In this document: positions 44,747 through 53,158 of the stretch, piece after piece | How positions within the stretch are numbered: position 1 is the stretch's first letter | Layout of the letters: each line of letters starts with the position of its first letter | Assembly: GCA_958434805.1 (NCBI GenBank) | Contig: CAUBDX010000004.1 | Location: 1-64,000 of the forward strand | Length of the DNA: 64,000 nt | Reading direction: 5' to 3' | From: an uncultured Phocaeicola sp. | GTDB lineage: Bacteria; Bacteroidota; Bacteroidia; Bacteroidales; Bacteroidaceae | The notes under the pieces: generated by a model | The model's input: the letters and a program-made list of their open reading frames with translations, nothing else | What the model was told of the DNA's origin: nothing | Databases searched by the model: none | Position numbers and translations under genes: made by a program

Positions 44747-45214
44747 TTAATGCATTAAAGCGGAGGCTTCCAATACTCCCCATACCAATAAGGCGTAGCG
44801 GAGTATCTTTCCGATGGTCATAGCGAGAATGACAATCCATATATTGGCACGCATCATGCCCAATACAATGGATATGGCACTTCCCAAAATAGGGATAAAG
44901 GCGAAGAAAGCCATCCAGGCACCCCGTCCGTGTACAAACCGCTCCGCACGGTCCATCTTCTCTTTTTTTACATGAAAATATTTCTCGATCCATTCCATAT
45001 TGCCCAGATGTCCCATCCAGTAGCAGGTCATGCCTCCGGCAACATTGCCGGCGGTGGCGGCGGTTATACTGATCACCGGGTCTAAGCCCAACGGACCTAC
45101 ACAGGCTGCCAATACGGCCTCCGAACTGAAGGGAAGAACACTTCCGGCTATAAAAGAGCCTAGAAAAAGACCCCAATATCCCCAGTCGATCAGGAATTGA
45201 AGAATTGCATCCAT
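44747..45214 (-). CDS. YqaA-family (VTT/SNARE-associated-like) membrane protein
   Basis: A 155-aa inner-membrane protein of the DedA-related VTT group. Visible features: an N-terminal amphipathic segment (LQFLIDWGYWGLFLGSFIAGSVLPFSSE), re-entrant-loop motif GNVAGGMTCYWMGHLG, and two later transmembrane helices (AWMAFFAFIPILGSAISIVLG; NIWIVILAMTIGKILRYALLVWG). DedA relatives help lipid flipping; YqaA's own role is unknown. Its start overlaps the preceding gene by 25 nt, which suggests translational coupling. Confidence 0.85.
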   Translation of the reverse strand: MDAILQFLIDWGYWGLFLGSFIAGSVLPFSSEAVLAACVGPLGLDPVISITAATAGNVAGGMTCYWMGHLGNMEWIEKYFHVKKEKMDRAERFVHGRGAWMAFFAFIPILGSAISIVLGMMRANIWIVILAMTIGKILRYALLVWGVLEASALMH

Positions 45215-46125
45215 AAATTGTATATAGTTAGAACTATTAATAGAACAAATGTAATGATGAAAAAGATGCCGGTAAAGCGGTTGTGGGTTAAAGTAAATAA
45301 ATGTCCTGTTAAAATGGATCCTACAATGACCTGCATCTGCAACAGGATGTCGAAATGCTGTGGCTGTAAGATACCCAGTAAATAAATCCAGGCTTCAACG
45401 GCGATCAGGAAAAAAAGGAATATACGCGTGCGTACCTTGTCTAAATAAGAAACATGGAAATAATGCACGCTGCTGACCAGTGATATCAAGGTGATGATTC
45501 CACAGGATATGATTCTGTCCATCCCTAATGTCCCATAACTGATGGGTTGAAAATGAATAAGCTCCTGTAAAGGGTGATAGAAGAGATTCATTTTGTCGTA
45601 ATAGAACGCATAGCCGAAAAAGAGCCAGTAGGGCACACAGAGTCCTGTAAGTCCGGCAAAGAAACTTTTGAGTGACAGGGATCTGAAACTGATCATCCCC
45701 AAATAGAACAGAGGTACAAAATAAAGCAACTGTGGAAACAACAGGCTTCCCAGTCCGATGAAAAAGAAAGCGTGGAATATACTTCCCGCCGGATAGGGAG
45801 ATTCGTAGCTGCTGAATAATTGGGAAATAGCGATCAGAAAAGTGAGTGGCGCAAAAACGGCATACTGGAAGGAATGCAGAAACAGGCAGGCCGTGGACAG
45901 GAATACGTAAAAGCTGACATGCAAGGTACTGCGTGTCCGTATCAGCGTGAAGGCGGTGTTTATCTCGATCAGCAGATAGGCAGTCAAAGCACAGACCAGC
46001 AAATTGATTACATCCTGCCATTCATTGCCCGTGATGATCCGGAGAAGCAGGCATATAAGGATGGCAACAGGGAAGGTGAATCTTCCCTTTGCCATATCTA
46101 TTTGGAATTTGTCATAGCCTGCCAT
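45190..46125 (-). CDS. Polytopic membrane protein of unknown function
   Basis: A 311-aa protein with roughly nine hydrophobic segments, beginning KGRFTFPVAILICLLLRI, then INLLVCALTAYLLIEIN, SFYVFLSTACLFLHSF, and ending FFIITFVLLIVLTIYNLWM. A conserved-looking loop is SYESPYPAGSIFHAFFFIGLGSLLFP. I think it matches the Bacteroidetes-restricted DUF6427 group, but without certainty. It lies 18 nt after purD and overlaps the YqaA-like gene. No catalytic motif seen; possibly an envelope biogenesis protein. Confidence 0.65.
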   Translation of the reverse strand: MAGYDKFQIDMAKGRFTFPVAILICLLLRIITGNEWQDVINLLVCALTAYLLIEINTAFTLIRTRSTLHVSFYVFLSTACLFLHSFQYAVFAPLTFLIAISQLFSSYESPYPAGSIFHAFFFIGLGSLLFPQLLYFVPLFYLGMISFRSLSLKSFFAGLTGLCVPYWLFFGYAFYYDKMNLFYHPLQELIHFQPISYGTLGMDRIISCGIITLISLVSSVHYFHVSYLDKVRTRIFLFFLIAVEAWIYLLGILQPQHFDILLQMQVIVGSILTGHLFTLTHNRFTGIFFIITFVLLIVLTIYNLWMQFFNS

Positions 46126-46143
46126 GGGGTGATAGTCCGCTGA

Positions 46144-47412
46144 TTACAGGTCGAATCCAATATCTGAACGGAAATATTTCTTGTCGAAATTGATTTTCTT
46201 CGCATTGGCGAATGATTGTGCCAAGGCTTCTTCTTTATTGGCACCGTAGGAGCTGACTGCAATGACACGTCCGCCGCTAGTGACTACCTGTCCGTCTTTC
46301 AGTGCTGTTCCTGCATGGAATACAATGCTGTTTTCAATCTCTTCTACTCCGCTGATGGCAAATCCCTTGTCATAATGTTCCGGATATCCGCCGGATACCA
46401 GCATGACGCATACTGCCGAACGGGGGTCTATCTCCAGGACTTTTTCATTCAGATTGCCTGTTGCCACTCCTTCAAGCAGTTCCACCAAGTCACTCTTGAT
46501 GCGCAGCATGACACTTTCCGTTTCCGGGTCGCCCATGCGTACATTGTATTCAATGACCATCGGTTCGCCTTTTACATTAATCAGGCCGAAGAAGATAAAG
46601 CCTTTATAGTCGATGCCTTCTGCTGCCAGTCCTTCTACTGTGGGGCGGATGATACGTTCTTCCACTTTTTCCATCCATGCTTTGTCGGCAAACGGAACAG
46701 GAGATACACTACCCATACCACCGGTGTTCAGCCCTTTGTCGCCTTCGCCGATGCGTTTGTAGTCTTTTGCTTCGGGCAGAATCTTGTAGTTCTTTCCATC
46801 GGTCAGAACGAATACGGAACATTCTATACCGCTCAGGAATTCTTCAATCACTACGGTGGCGGAAGCGTCACCGAACATTCCGCTCAGCATTTCTTTCAAT
46901 TCTTTCTTGGCTTCTTCCAGGGTGGGCAGAATCAGTACGCCTTTTCCGGCGCAAAGACCGTCGGCTTTCAGTACGTATGGAGCTTCCAATGTTTCCAGAA
47001 AGGCTAGTCCTTCTTCCAGATTTGCGGCAGTGATACTTTTGTAACCGGCTGTCGGGATATTATGGCGTTGCATGAAGCCTTTGGCGAACTCCTTGCTGCC
47101 TTCCAGTACCGCACCCGCTTTTGAAGGCCCGATAACAGGAATGTTTTTCAGCGCTTCATCTTTTTTGAAATAGTCATAGATTCCTTTGACTAACGGGTCT
47201 TCGGGACCTACCACTACCATATCTATATTATTCTTTACTACAAACTCTCTGATTGCTGTAAAGTCATCTGCTTTAATCGCTACATTCTCGCCTACATTAC
47301 TTGTGCCGGCATTTCCCGGAGCGATATAGAGTTTCTCGATTTTGGGACTTTGAGCAATCTTCCATGCCAGGGCGTGTTCACGTCCGCCTGAGCCTAATAG
47401 CAACAGTTTCAT
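46144..47412 (-). CDS. purD: Phosphoribosylamine-glycine ligase (GARS)
   Basis: Second step of de novo purine synthesis: joins glycine to phosphoribosylamine using ATP. N-terminal domain [24 protein letters not shown]-grasp with [47 protein letters not shown]; metal-binding end [14 protein letters not shown]. The C-terminal domain has [17 protein letters not shown] and [15 protein letters not shown]. At 422 aa it is a typical stand-alone PurD. It lies 15 nt after the S9 peptidase gene. Confidence 0.96.
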   Translation of the reverse strand: MKLLLLGSGGREHALAWKIAQSPKIEKLYIAPGNAGTSNVGENVAIKADDFTAIREFVVKNNIDMVVVGPEDPLVKGIYDYFKKDEALKNIPVIGPSKAGAVLEGSKEFAKGFMQRHNIPTAGYKSITAANLEEGLAFLETLEAPYVLKADGLCAGKGVLILPTLEEAKKELKEMLSGMFGDASATVVIEEFLSGIECSVFVLTDGKNYKILPEAKDYKRIGEGDKGLNTGGMGSVSPVPFADKAWMEKVEERIIRPTVEGLAAEGIDYKGFIFFGLINVKGEPMVIEYNVRMGDPETESVMLRIKSDLVELLEGVATGNLNEKVLEIDPRSAVCVMLVSGGYPEHYDKGFAISGVEEIENSIVFHAGTALKDGQVVTSGGRVIAVSSYGANKEEALAQSFANAKKINFDKKYFRSDIGFDL

Positions 47413-47427
47413 AATCTTATCTTTTGT

Positions 47428-49641
47428 TTATTTTAAGTGGTCTTCAAAATAGCGTGTAATGCGTTCATACAAGTGCACACGGTCGCGTCCGAACATATTA
47501 TGACCGTCGCCCGGATACATAAAGAAATCGGGTTGGGTTCCGGCATCAATGCAGGCACGGAGGAAACTGATGCTGTGCTGGGGAACACAAGTGGGGTCAT
47601 TGGCGCCAATGATCACTTCCAAGCGTCCTTTCAGGTTTCCGGCTCTCAGCTTCAGGTTGGCGTTCTTGTAGCCTTCGGGGTTGGTTTGCGGAGTATCCAT
47701 GTAGCGTTCGCCGTACATTACTTCGTAGTAAGCCCAGTCGATGACAGGACCGCCGGCTACTCCTACTTTGAATAGTTCGGGGTAAGTCAGCATCAAGTTG
47801 GTGGTCATGAAACCACCGAAGCTCCAACCATGTACGCCAATGCGGTTATTGTCCACATAACCCAATGATTTTAAGAAATCCACTCCTTTTACCTGGTCTT
47901 TCATCTCTTCGGTTCCCAATTGGCGGAACGTACAGTTCTCAAATTCCAGTCCCCGGTTGTCACTGCCCCGGTTGTCAACGGTCAGCATGACGTAACCCAG
48001 TTGTGCCATGTAAATATCCCATCCGCGGGCGTCATAGTTGCGGTTGTTGTGGATTAGTTGGGCATGTGGTCCGCCATACACGTAGATTACGGCCGGGTAT
48101 TTTTTGTTGGGGTCAAAATTCACCGGCTTTATCAGGCGGTAGTATAAGTCGGTCTTGCCGTCGGCTGCCTTGAGGGTACCGACAGTGATTTCGGGCATAT
48201 TGTATGCTTCCAACGGATTGGTGGCGGTCAACAGGCTGATAGTCTTTCCCTTTCCGGAAGTGGGAACGATCTCGATATTCCGGGGAATGGTGAAAGAAGT
48301 ATAATTGTCTATCACATAGTTGCCGCTACCGGACAGTTGTACATGATGCATACCGTCTTTATTGCCGATGAGGCGGCGTTTGCCTGTCTTTACATTCACA
48401 GCGTATGCGTTGCTCTGCAAAGGGGAAACCTCTGTGCTCATGATGATGACTTCCTTGGTCTTTTCATTGAATCCGAGGATGTTTTGTACTACCCAGTTGC
48501 CTTGGGTAAGCTGTCTGGTCTTGTAGCTTTCCCGGTAAGAACCTCCGGCCGCGGCTCCATGTGATTCCGGATATACGGAAGTCTTGGTGTCCATCAGGTA
48601 AAGATGGTTGTAGCCGTCGCGCTGGCTCTGATAGATGAACTTCGTGTGGTCCCACGGCAGAAAGACGATGGGATGTTGGGGTTCTACATATTTAGTATGC
48701 TTCTCTTCGTAAAGGGGATTGCTTTTCAGTGGCTCTCCTGTTTCCGCGTCATAGCAGCATAGCAGGGCATGGTTCTGGTCACGGTTCAGTTCAATGACAT
48801 AAACGCTTTTTTCGTCAGGACTCCAGCTGATATTGGTAAAATAACGGTCGGTAGGGTCTCCGGCTTTCAGATAAACTGTTTTTTGGGTCTCCGGATTGTA
48901 GATGCCGACAGTCACTTTGTGGCTGGTCATTCCTGCCATCGGATACTTGTCCGGCTCCAGTGTCGCTATGCGGGTGGAGGTATTTACTTGTGGATAATCG
49001 GTTACCATGCTTTCGTCCATGCGGTAGAAAGCAAGCAGATTTCCTTTCGGACTCCAGAAAGTACCTTTCGAGATACCAAATTCCTGACGGTGTACACTTT
49101 GTCCGCATACGATGCCTTTCGGTTCGTCGGTGACTTGTTGCGTTTTCCCGTCGGCAGTCGTTACAAACAGATTGTTGTCAAGGGTATAAGCCAATGAACG
49201 GCTTTCCTTGTTCCAGTCCTGGTTGGCGGCTTTAGGAGAGAGAGGCTGACTCCATATTATTTCCTTTTTAGTTAAATCGATCAGCACTTTATTGGATGTG
49301 GTATTTACCAGCATCATCTTTTCAGCGTATGGGAAAGATGCATTCCTGAAGTGGTTGATTTTCCCTAATTCCTTGTTTGCCAACAGTTCATTCACTTCCT
49401 GCAAAGTGATAAGTACGTTTTCCTTCCCATTTGCCGGCTGGATGGTTTTTACCTCTTCTATGTCGGCGTTGATGCATACATCTCCCCACCATTGCAAACC
49501 ATACAGATTTTGTGGAAGCAGGTTATAATAATTGTTTCCTCCCGGCATCAAGTCTTCCAGTGTGAAACTTTTCTTGTCTTGTGCCCATGTTACAGATGAA
49601 GCCATGATTAATAAGGCAATCAGATTGATTAATTTTCTCAT
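47428..49641 (-). CDS. S9-family dipeptidyl-peptidase IV-like serine peptidase
   Basis: A signal peptide (MRKLINLIALLIMASSVTWAQ) directs it to the periplasm. An N-terminal propeller (about 25-480, including IWSQPLSPKAANQDWNKES and SWSPDEKSVYVIELNRDQNH) precedes an alpha/beta hydrolase. The triad reads as Ser607 (GWSFGG), Asp682 (GANDPTC) and His714 (GDGHNMF). YVYGGPHAQ near residue 525 is the oxyanion-hole Tyr region. It cleaves dipeptides such as X-Pro from peptides, a normal nutrient-peptide role. It differs from the 16-kb paralogue, which sits in a glycan locus. It begins 6 nt after the methyltransferase stop. Confidence 0.92.
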   Translation of the reverse strand: MRKLINLIALLIMASSVTWAQDKKSFTLEDLMPGGNNYYNLLPQNLYGLQWWGDVCINADIEEVKTIQPANGKENVLITLQEVNELLANKELGKINHFRNASFPYAEKMMLVNTTSNKVLIDLTKKEIIWSQPLSPKAANQDWNKESRSLAYTLDNNLFVTTADGKTQQVTDEPKGIVCGQSVHRQEFGISKGTFWSPKGNLLAFYRMDESMVTDYPQVNTSTRIATLEPDKYPMAGMTSHKVTVGIYNPETQKTVYLKAGDPTDRYFTNISWSPDEKSVYVIELNRDQNHALLCCYDAETGEPLKSNPLYEEKHTKYVEPQHPIVFLPWDHTKFIYQSQRDGYNHLYLMDTKTSVYPESHGAAAGGSYRESYKTRQLTQGNWVVQNILGFNEKTKEVIIMSTEVSPLQSNAYAVNVKTGKRRLIGNKDGMHHVQLSGSGNYVIDNYTSFTIPRNIEIVPTSGKGKTISLLTATNPLEAYNMPEITVGTLKAADGKTDLYYRLIKPVNFDPNKKYPAVIYVYGGPHAQLIHNNRNYDARGWDIYMAQLGYVMLTVDNRGSDNRGLEFENCTFRQLGTEEMKDQVKGVDFLKSLGYVDNNRIGVHGWSFGGFMTTNLMLTYPELFKVGVAGGPVIDWAYYEVMYGERYMDTPQTNPEGYKNANLKLRAGNLKGRLEVIIGANDPTCVPQHSISFLRACIDAGTQPDFFMYPGDGHNMFGRDRVHLYERITRYFEDHLK

Positions 49642-49647
49642 AACTGT

Positions 49648-51096
49648 TTATTCTTCTGTCTTTTCCTTATTGTCGTCAAATTTACGGGGACTGCTTTTGA
49701 AATTGTCGCGGCCTTCACGTCTGTCACCAAAGTTGCGGTGTTCTCCTCTTTTGAAATCGCCACGTCCCTCACGTTTGTCATCAAAAGAGCGTCTTTCTCT
49801 GCGCTCTCCTCCTTTGTACTCTCCGTGTCCTTCACGTCTGTTGTCAAAACTACGACGTTCTCTGCGTTCTCCATATTCTACCTTTTCCGTGTTACGGCGC
49901 GGGCGGATTTCTTCCCGGCGGGGCTTGAATTCCTGATCGGCGTTCTCACTACGGAATTCTTTGAATTTGCCGTTGAATAATTGGTATTTGCGGAATTCAC
50001 ATTCCAACGAACCGTTGAACAGGGGGATTTTTATAGAAGGCTTTAAACCAATCTGGTCGAAACATTCTTCACGGTAACTTAGTACCCATGCATCATTGCC
50101 GGTGAAAGAGTGTTTCAGACGTTCGCCTATCATTTGATACAGGCCCAGCAAATCATTGGTTGAGATACGTTCTCCATAAGGAGGGTTGGTGATGATGATG
50201 CTTTTTTCTTTGGGTTGCTCAAATTGCTGGAACGGTTGGATTTTTAAGATAATCTCCTTGCTCAGTCCGGCTGCTTTCACATTGTGAGTGGCAATTTCAT
50301 TTGCTTTCGGATTATTGTCATATCCAAAAATCTTATGTGTGAACTCACGTTCCTGTGAGTCATCATTGTAGATGCGGTCAAATAGTTCCTGATCAAAATC
50401 GTTCCACTTTTCAAAAGCGAACTCCTTGCGGAATACGCCGGGAGCGATGTTACGTGCTATCAGGGCGGCTTCGATAGGTATTGTTCCTGAACCGCACATC
50501 GGGTCTATCAAATCACATTCGCCTTTCCATCCGGTCATCAGGATCATACCGGCTGCCAGTACCTCATTCAAAGGAGCTTCTACAGCTTCCTGGCGATAAC
50601 CCCGGCGGTGGAGTGACTCGCCCGAACTATCCAGTGACAGAGTGCATTTATTTTCGGCTATATGGATGTTCAGTGCCACATCGGGATGGTTGATGCGTAC
50701 CGAGGGGCGCTCTCCTGTCTTTTCACGGAAATAGTCCACAATGGCGTCTTTTACTTTGTAGGCTACGAACTTGGAGTGACGGAACTCGTTCGAGAAAACC
50801 ACAGCGTCTACGGCAAAACTTTTATCTTTATCCAAGAAGTCTTCCCACGCAATGGCCTTGATAGCTTCGTAAACTTCATCGGCATTCTTCGCCTCAAAAT
50901 GTTTGATGGGTTTCAGGATGCGGATGGCAGTACGCAGGCAGAAGTTTGCCCTATACATCATTTCTTTATCGCCCGTAAAGGCTACCATGCGTCTTCCTAC
51001 TTCTATATTGCTGGCTCCCAGCTCGGTGAGTTCTTTTGCCAGTACTTCTTCCAGTCCCTGGAAAGTCTTGGCGATTAGCTCGAATTCTTCCTTCAT
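49648..51096 (-). CDS. RlmL-type 23S rRNA (guanine-N2) methyltransferase with THUMP domain and Arg/Asp-rich tail
   Basis: Residues 45-155 form a THUMP RNA-binding domain; 165-385 a Rossmann methyltransferase with DPMCGSGT (198-205) and the N2-guanine/N6-adenine signature NPPYGER (304-310). This is equivalent to the RlmL half of E. coli RlmKL (YcbY); the RlmK half is absent. From about residue 395 the protein continues with ~85 residues of repeated RRE/RRSFD(N/D)(R/K)REG(H/R)G(E/D)(Y/F)K blocks, an RGG-like disordered, charged tail. Such tails help RNA binding. First gene of the six-gene minus-strand unit. Confidence 0.88.
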   Translation of the reverse strand: MKEEFELIAKTFQGLEEVLAKELTELGASNIEVGRRMVAFTGDKEMMYRANFCLRTAIRILKPIKHFEAKNADEVYEAIKAIAWEDFLDKDKSFAVDAVVFSNEFRHSKFVAYKVKDAIVDYFREKTGERPSVRINHPDVALNIHIAENKCTLSLDSSGESLHRRGYRQEAVEAPLNEVLAAGMILMTGWKGECDLIDPMCGSGTIPIEAALIARNIAPGVFRKEFAFEKWNDFDQELFDRIYNDDSQEREFTHKIFGYDNNPKANEIATHNVKAAGLSKEIILKIQPFQQFEQPKEKSIIITNPPYGERISTNDLLGLYQMIGERLKHSFTGNDAWVLSYREECFDQIGLKPSIKIPLFNGSLECEFRKYQLFNGKFKEFRSENADQEFKPRREEIRPRRNTEKVEYGERRERRSFDNRREGHGEYKGGERRERRSFDDKREGRGDFKRGEHRNFGDRREGRDNFKSSPRKFDDNKEKTEE

Positions 51097-51131
51097 CTTA
51101 AATGATAATTACGTAATTTCAATTGATGGGA

Positions 51132-51163
51132 CAAATTTAATGATTTTCTGTTTGCTAATCAAT
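51132..51163 (-). promoter_or_regulatory. Promoter of the rlmL-purD-mnmD unit
   Basis: On the minus strand ATTG (51160-51163, one mismatch to TTTG), 20-nt spacer, TAAATTTG (51132-51139, exact). It lies 35 nt before the ATG. Confidence 0.6.
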
Positions 51164-51405
51164 TATTTAGAGAATTAATCTGTTTGATGAAGCAAAAAAG
51201 AGGATGAAATCGGGGCGTCCACGCTCCTTGCCGGGGTCTTTATTTACCTTTGATTATAAAAATTCTTTGAAAACGGAATTGGGTATATCTGTGGAATAAA
51301 TTGACAAAATATGTATCCGGCAATGTAATTGTTATCCTATAGAAATAAATTCTACACAGGAATTTGCCATTTTTGCTGAATCAAGAAACTTAAATAGAAA
51401 TCAGA
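51164..51405. other. Intergenic stretch without a visible gene
   Basis: About 240 nt between the rlmL promoter and the 40-aa ORF. AT-rich; no open frame with coding character, hairpin-T terminator or tRNA fold was seen. Confidence 0.4.
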
Positions 51406-51528
51406 ATGAAAATGGAATTGACGGATGAGAAACGTAAGGGATATGTGGTTTGTGCTTTAATGATACTGGTCTCTTGTTTGTATTTGGTTTATTTGGGGTA
51501 CAGTCTCTACCGTATGGGGCATGCTTAG
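51406..51528 (+). CDS. Small single-pass membrane protein (40 aa)
   Basis: MKMELTDEKRKGY then a 20-residue hydrophobic helix (VVCALMILVSCLYLVYLGYS) and LYRMGHA. A basic/acidic N-terminus before one transmembrane span is typical of genuine small membrane proteins. A hairpin follows 10 nt after its stop, suggesting a complete mini-transcript. Function unknown. Confidence 0.5.
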   Translation: MKMELTDEKRKGYVVCALMILVSCLYLVYLGYSLYRMGHA

Positions 51529-51537
51529 GACAAAATG

Positions 51538-51568
51538 AAACCATATCTGTATCACACAGGTATGGTTT
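51538..51568 (+). terminator. Hairpin after the 40-aa membrane protein
   Basis: A 13-bp stem (51538-51550 with 51556-51568, one G-U pair) with a 5-nt loop; only a weak T-run follows. Confidence 0.5.
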
Positions 51569-51607
51569 CTGTAAGAGAAATTCTATGATTAATAGGTTGA
51601 GTGACTT

Positions 51608-51799
51608 TTATGCGAATTCTTCTGCCAGATAGACTTCGTTTATTTCGCAGAAAAACTCATCGGCGATATCTGACAGGGTTTCCAATGCTTCTTCGGCAGT
51701 TTCGCCGTAAGTGCAGCATTGGTGGTAGTCTGTTAAAAAGGCGTAATATTCCCCGTAGGGTGTACATTCTATCTGATATTCATTGCTTTTAAGTTCCAT
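51608..51799 (-). CDS. Small HicB-like (orphan antitoxin-type) protein
   Basis: A 63-aa acidic protein with a short beta-beta-alpha pattern: YQIECTPYGEYYAFLTDYHQCCTYGETAEEALETLSDIADEF. GETAEEAL is the motif of the HicB-type N-terminal domain. No DNA-binding tail and no HicA toxin is adjacent, so it may be a domesticated orphan. It has a small leader (TTC AAG ... ) and sits between a small-ORF hairpin and cysE. Assignment is tentative. Confidence 0.5.
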   Translation of the reverse strand: MELKSNEYQIECTPYGEYYAFLTDYHQCCTYGETAEEALETLSDIADEFFCEINEVYLAEEFA

Positions 51800-51949
51800 A
51801 TATACCTCCTTTTTTATCGTACTGCAAATATCTTGTTTATCTGTTACAAGAAGGTGTACAGGAAGTTACTGTTTTATTAAAAAGTTTGCTGCCATACTAC
51901 TTTTTAGACCATTTTGTGATGTCAGCATTTCTATGATGGCAAAGGGGTT

Positions 51950-52858
51950 TTATTCGTCTTTGTTTTTTCGCTGTACGATACGTGATCCGGCAGGTACATT
52001 TTCTGTTACCCAAATATTACCTCCTACGGTAGCACCCTTGCCAATAGTAACACGCCCTAAAATGGTTGCATTGGAATATACAATGACATCGTCTTCTAAA
52101 ATAGGATGGCGTGGAATGCCTTTAATGGGATTTCCATTATTGTCTAGCGGAAAGCTTTTAGCTCCTAATGTTACCCCTTGATAGAGTTTCACATTATTTC
52201 CGATGATGCTGGTCGCTCCGATTACTACACCTGTACCGTGGTCGATAGTGAAATGGTGTCCTATTTGTGCCCCCGGATGAATATCGATACCGGTTTCCGA
52301 ATGTGCCATTTCTGTAATGAAGCGGGGGATTAAAGGTACACCCAGTATTAACAGCTCATGTGCGATGCGGTAATTGCTGATAGCGCGGATAGCCGGATAG
52401 CAACTGATGATTTCACCAAAGCATGTGGCGGCGGGATCACCATAATATGCGGCTTCTACATCGGTAGCCAGAATGCGGCGGAGTTCGGGCAGTTTACTGA
52501 TGAAACGAGCTGCCAGCAAAGAGGCTGTTTCTCTGCACGGTTCATTGTCATCGGTTGCATTTTTACTGTTTTCCTGTCCGAAGCAAAGTCCTGCCAGAAT
52601 TTGTTCGGTCAGCAGGCCGAACAGGGTTTCTACATTTACACCGATATGGTAGTTGATGGTATGGCTGTTAACGGTGGAATTACCAAAGTAGCCGGGGAAG
52701 ATAATGGCGCGTGCCAATTCTACTATCTTGTATAGGGATTTGGCAGATGGTAAAGGATCTCCATCTTTGTGTTGGTGGAATAATCCTTTATAGGACTGGC
52801 TTTCAGATAATTCATCTACTGCCTGCGTTAATATGTTCGTGTAATTGAATGTAGTCAT
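51950..52858 (-). CDS. cysE: Serine O-acetyltransferase
   Basis: Transfers acetyl from acetyl-CoA to L-serine, first step of cysteine synthesis. The N-terminal helical domain (about 1-150) is of EpsC/SatA type; the C-terminal left-handed beta-helix (about 185-300) carries hexapeptide repeats (IDIHPGAQIGHHFTIDHGTGVVIGATSIIGNNV). His in GIDIHPGAQIG and DHGTGVVIG are the CysE active-site hallmarks. At 302 aa it is longer than E. coli CysE because of the N-terminal part. No cysK adjacent. Confidence 0.93.
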   Translation of the reverse strand: MTTFNYTNILTQAVDELSESQSYKGLFHQHKDGDPLPSAKSLYKIVELARAIIFPGYFGNSTVNSHTINYHIGVNVETLFGLLTEQILAGLCFGQENSKNATDDNEPCRETASLLAARFISKLPELRRILATDVEAAYYGDPAATCFGEIISCYPAIRAISNYRIAHELLILGVPLIPRFITEMAHSETGIDIHPGAQIGHHFTIDHGTGVVIGATSIIGNNVKLYQGVTLGAKSFPLDNNGNPIKGIPRHPILEDDVIVYSNATILGRVTIGKGATVGGNIWVTENVPAGSRIVQRKNKDE

Positions 52859-52879
52859 GAACTGAATGCTTTAGAAGGA

Positions 52880-52911
52880 CAAAAGTAAGTAAATTCTATA
52901 TTATTGCCAAT
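52880..52911 (-). promoter_or_regulatory. Promoter of cysE
   Basis: On the minus strand ATTG (52908-52911), 20-nt spacer, TACTTTTG (52880-52887, exact TAnnTTTG). It lies 21 nt before the ATG. Confidence 0.6.
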
Positions 52912-52940
52912 AAATAGAATGAATATTGATGTTAATCCTT

Positions 52941-52948
52941 TATTTTTG
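52941..52948 (+). promoter_or_regulatory. Candidate -7 element of the 42-aa basic protein
   Basis: TATTTTTG (exact TAnnTTTG) 19 nt before the ATG at 52968. No matching -33 seen. Confidence 0.4.
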
Positions 52949-52967
52949 CAGAAAAAAGGGAATATTT

Positions 52968-53096
52968 ATGGTAAATAAGAAAAATCCATTTGCTTTTAAG
53001 GCAAAACAGGAAACTAAAAAGAAGTCCGGTGGTAAACGGATCGGCAAATCGAAGCCGGATAAAGCGAATAATCAGTTGAATAGAAGAGTGAAGTAA
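52968..53096 (+). CDS. Small, very basic protein (42 aa)
   Basis: MVNKKNPFAFKAKQETKKKS continues with GGKRIGKSKPDKANNQLNRRVK: about 15 Lys/Arg in 42 residues, no hydrophobic segment, probably disordered. The charge suggests nucleic-acid or ribosome association, but no family is recognised. A promoter-like element precedes it and an imperfect 12-bp hairpin (53112-53123 with 53137-53148) follows, between it and rnr. Confidence 0.5.
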   Translation: MVNKKNPFAFKAKQETKKKSGGKRIGKSKPDKANNQLNRRVK

Positions 53097-53158
53097 ATGA
53101 AACTATTGTCTTGTTGCAGGGGAAGAACCAGTCTGCCCCTACAACAGGATGTTAATCT

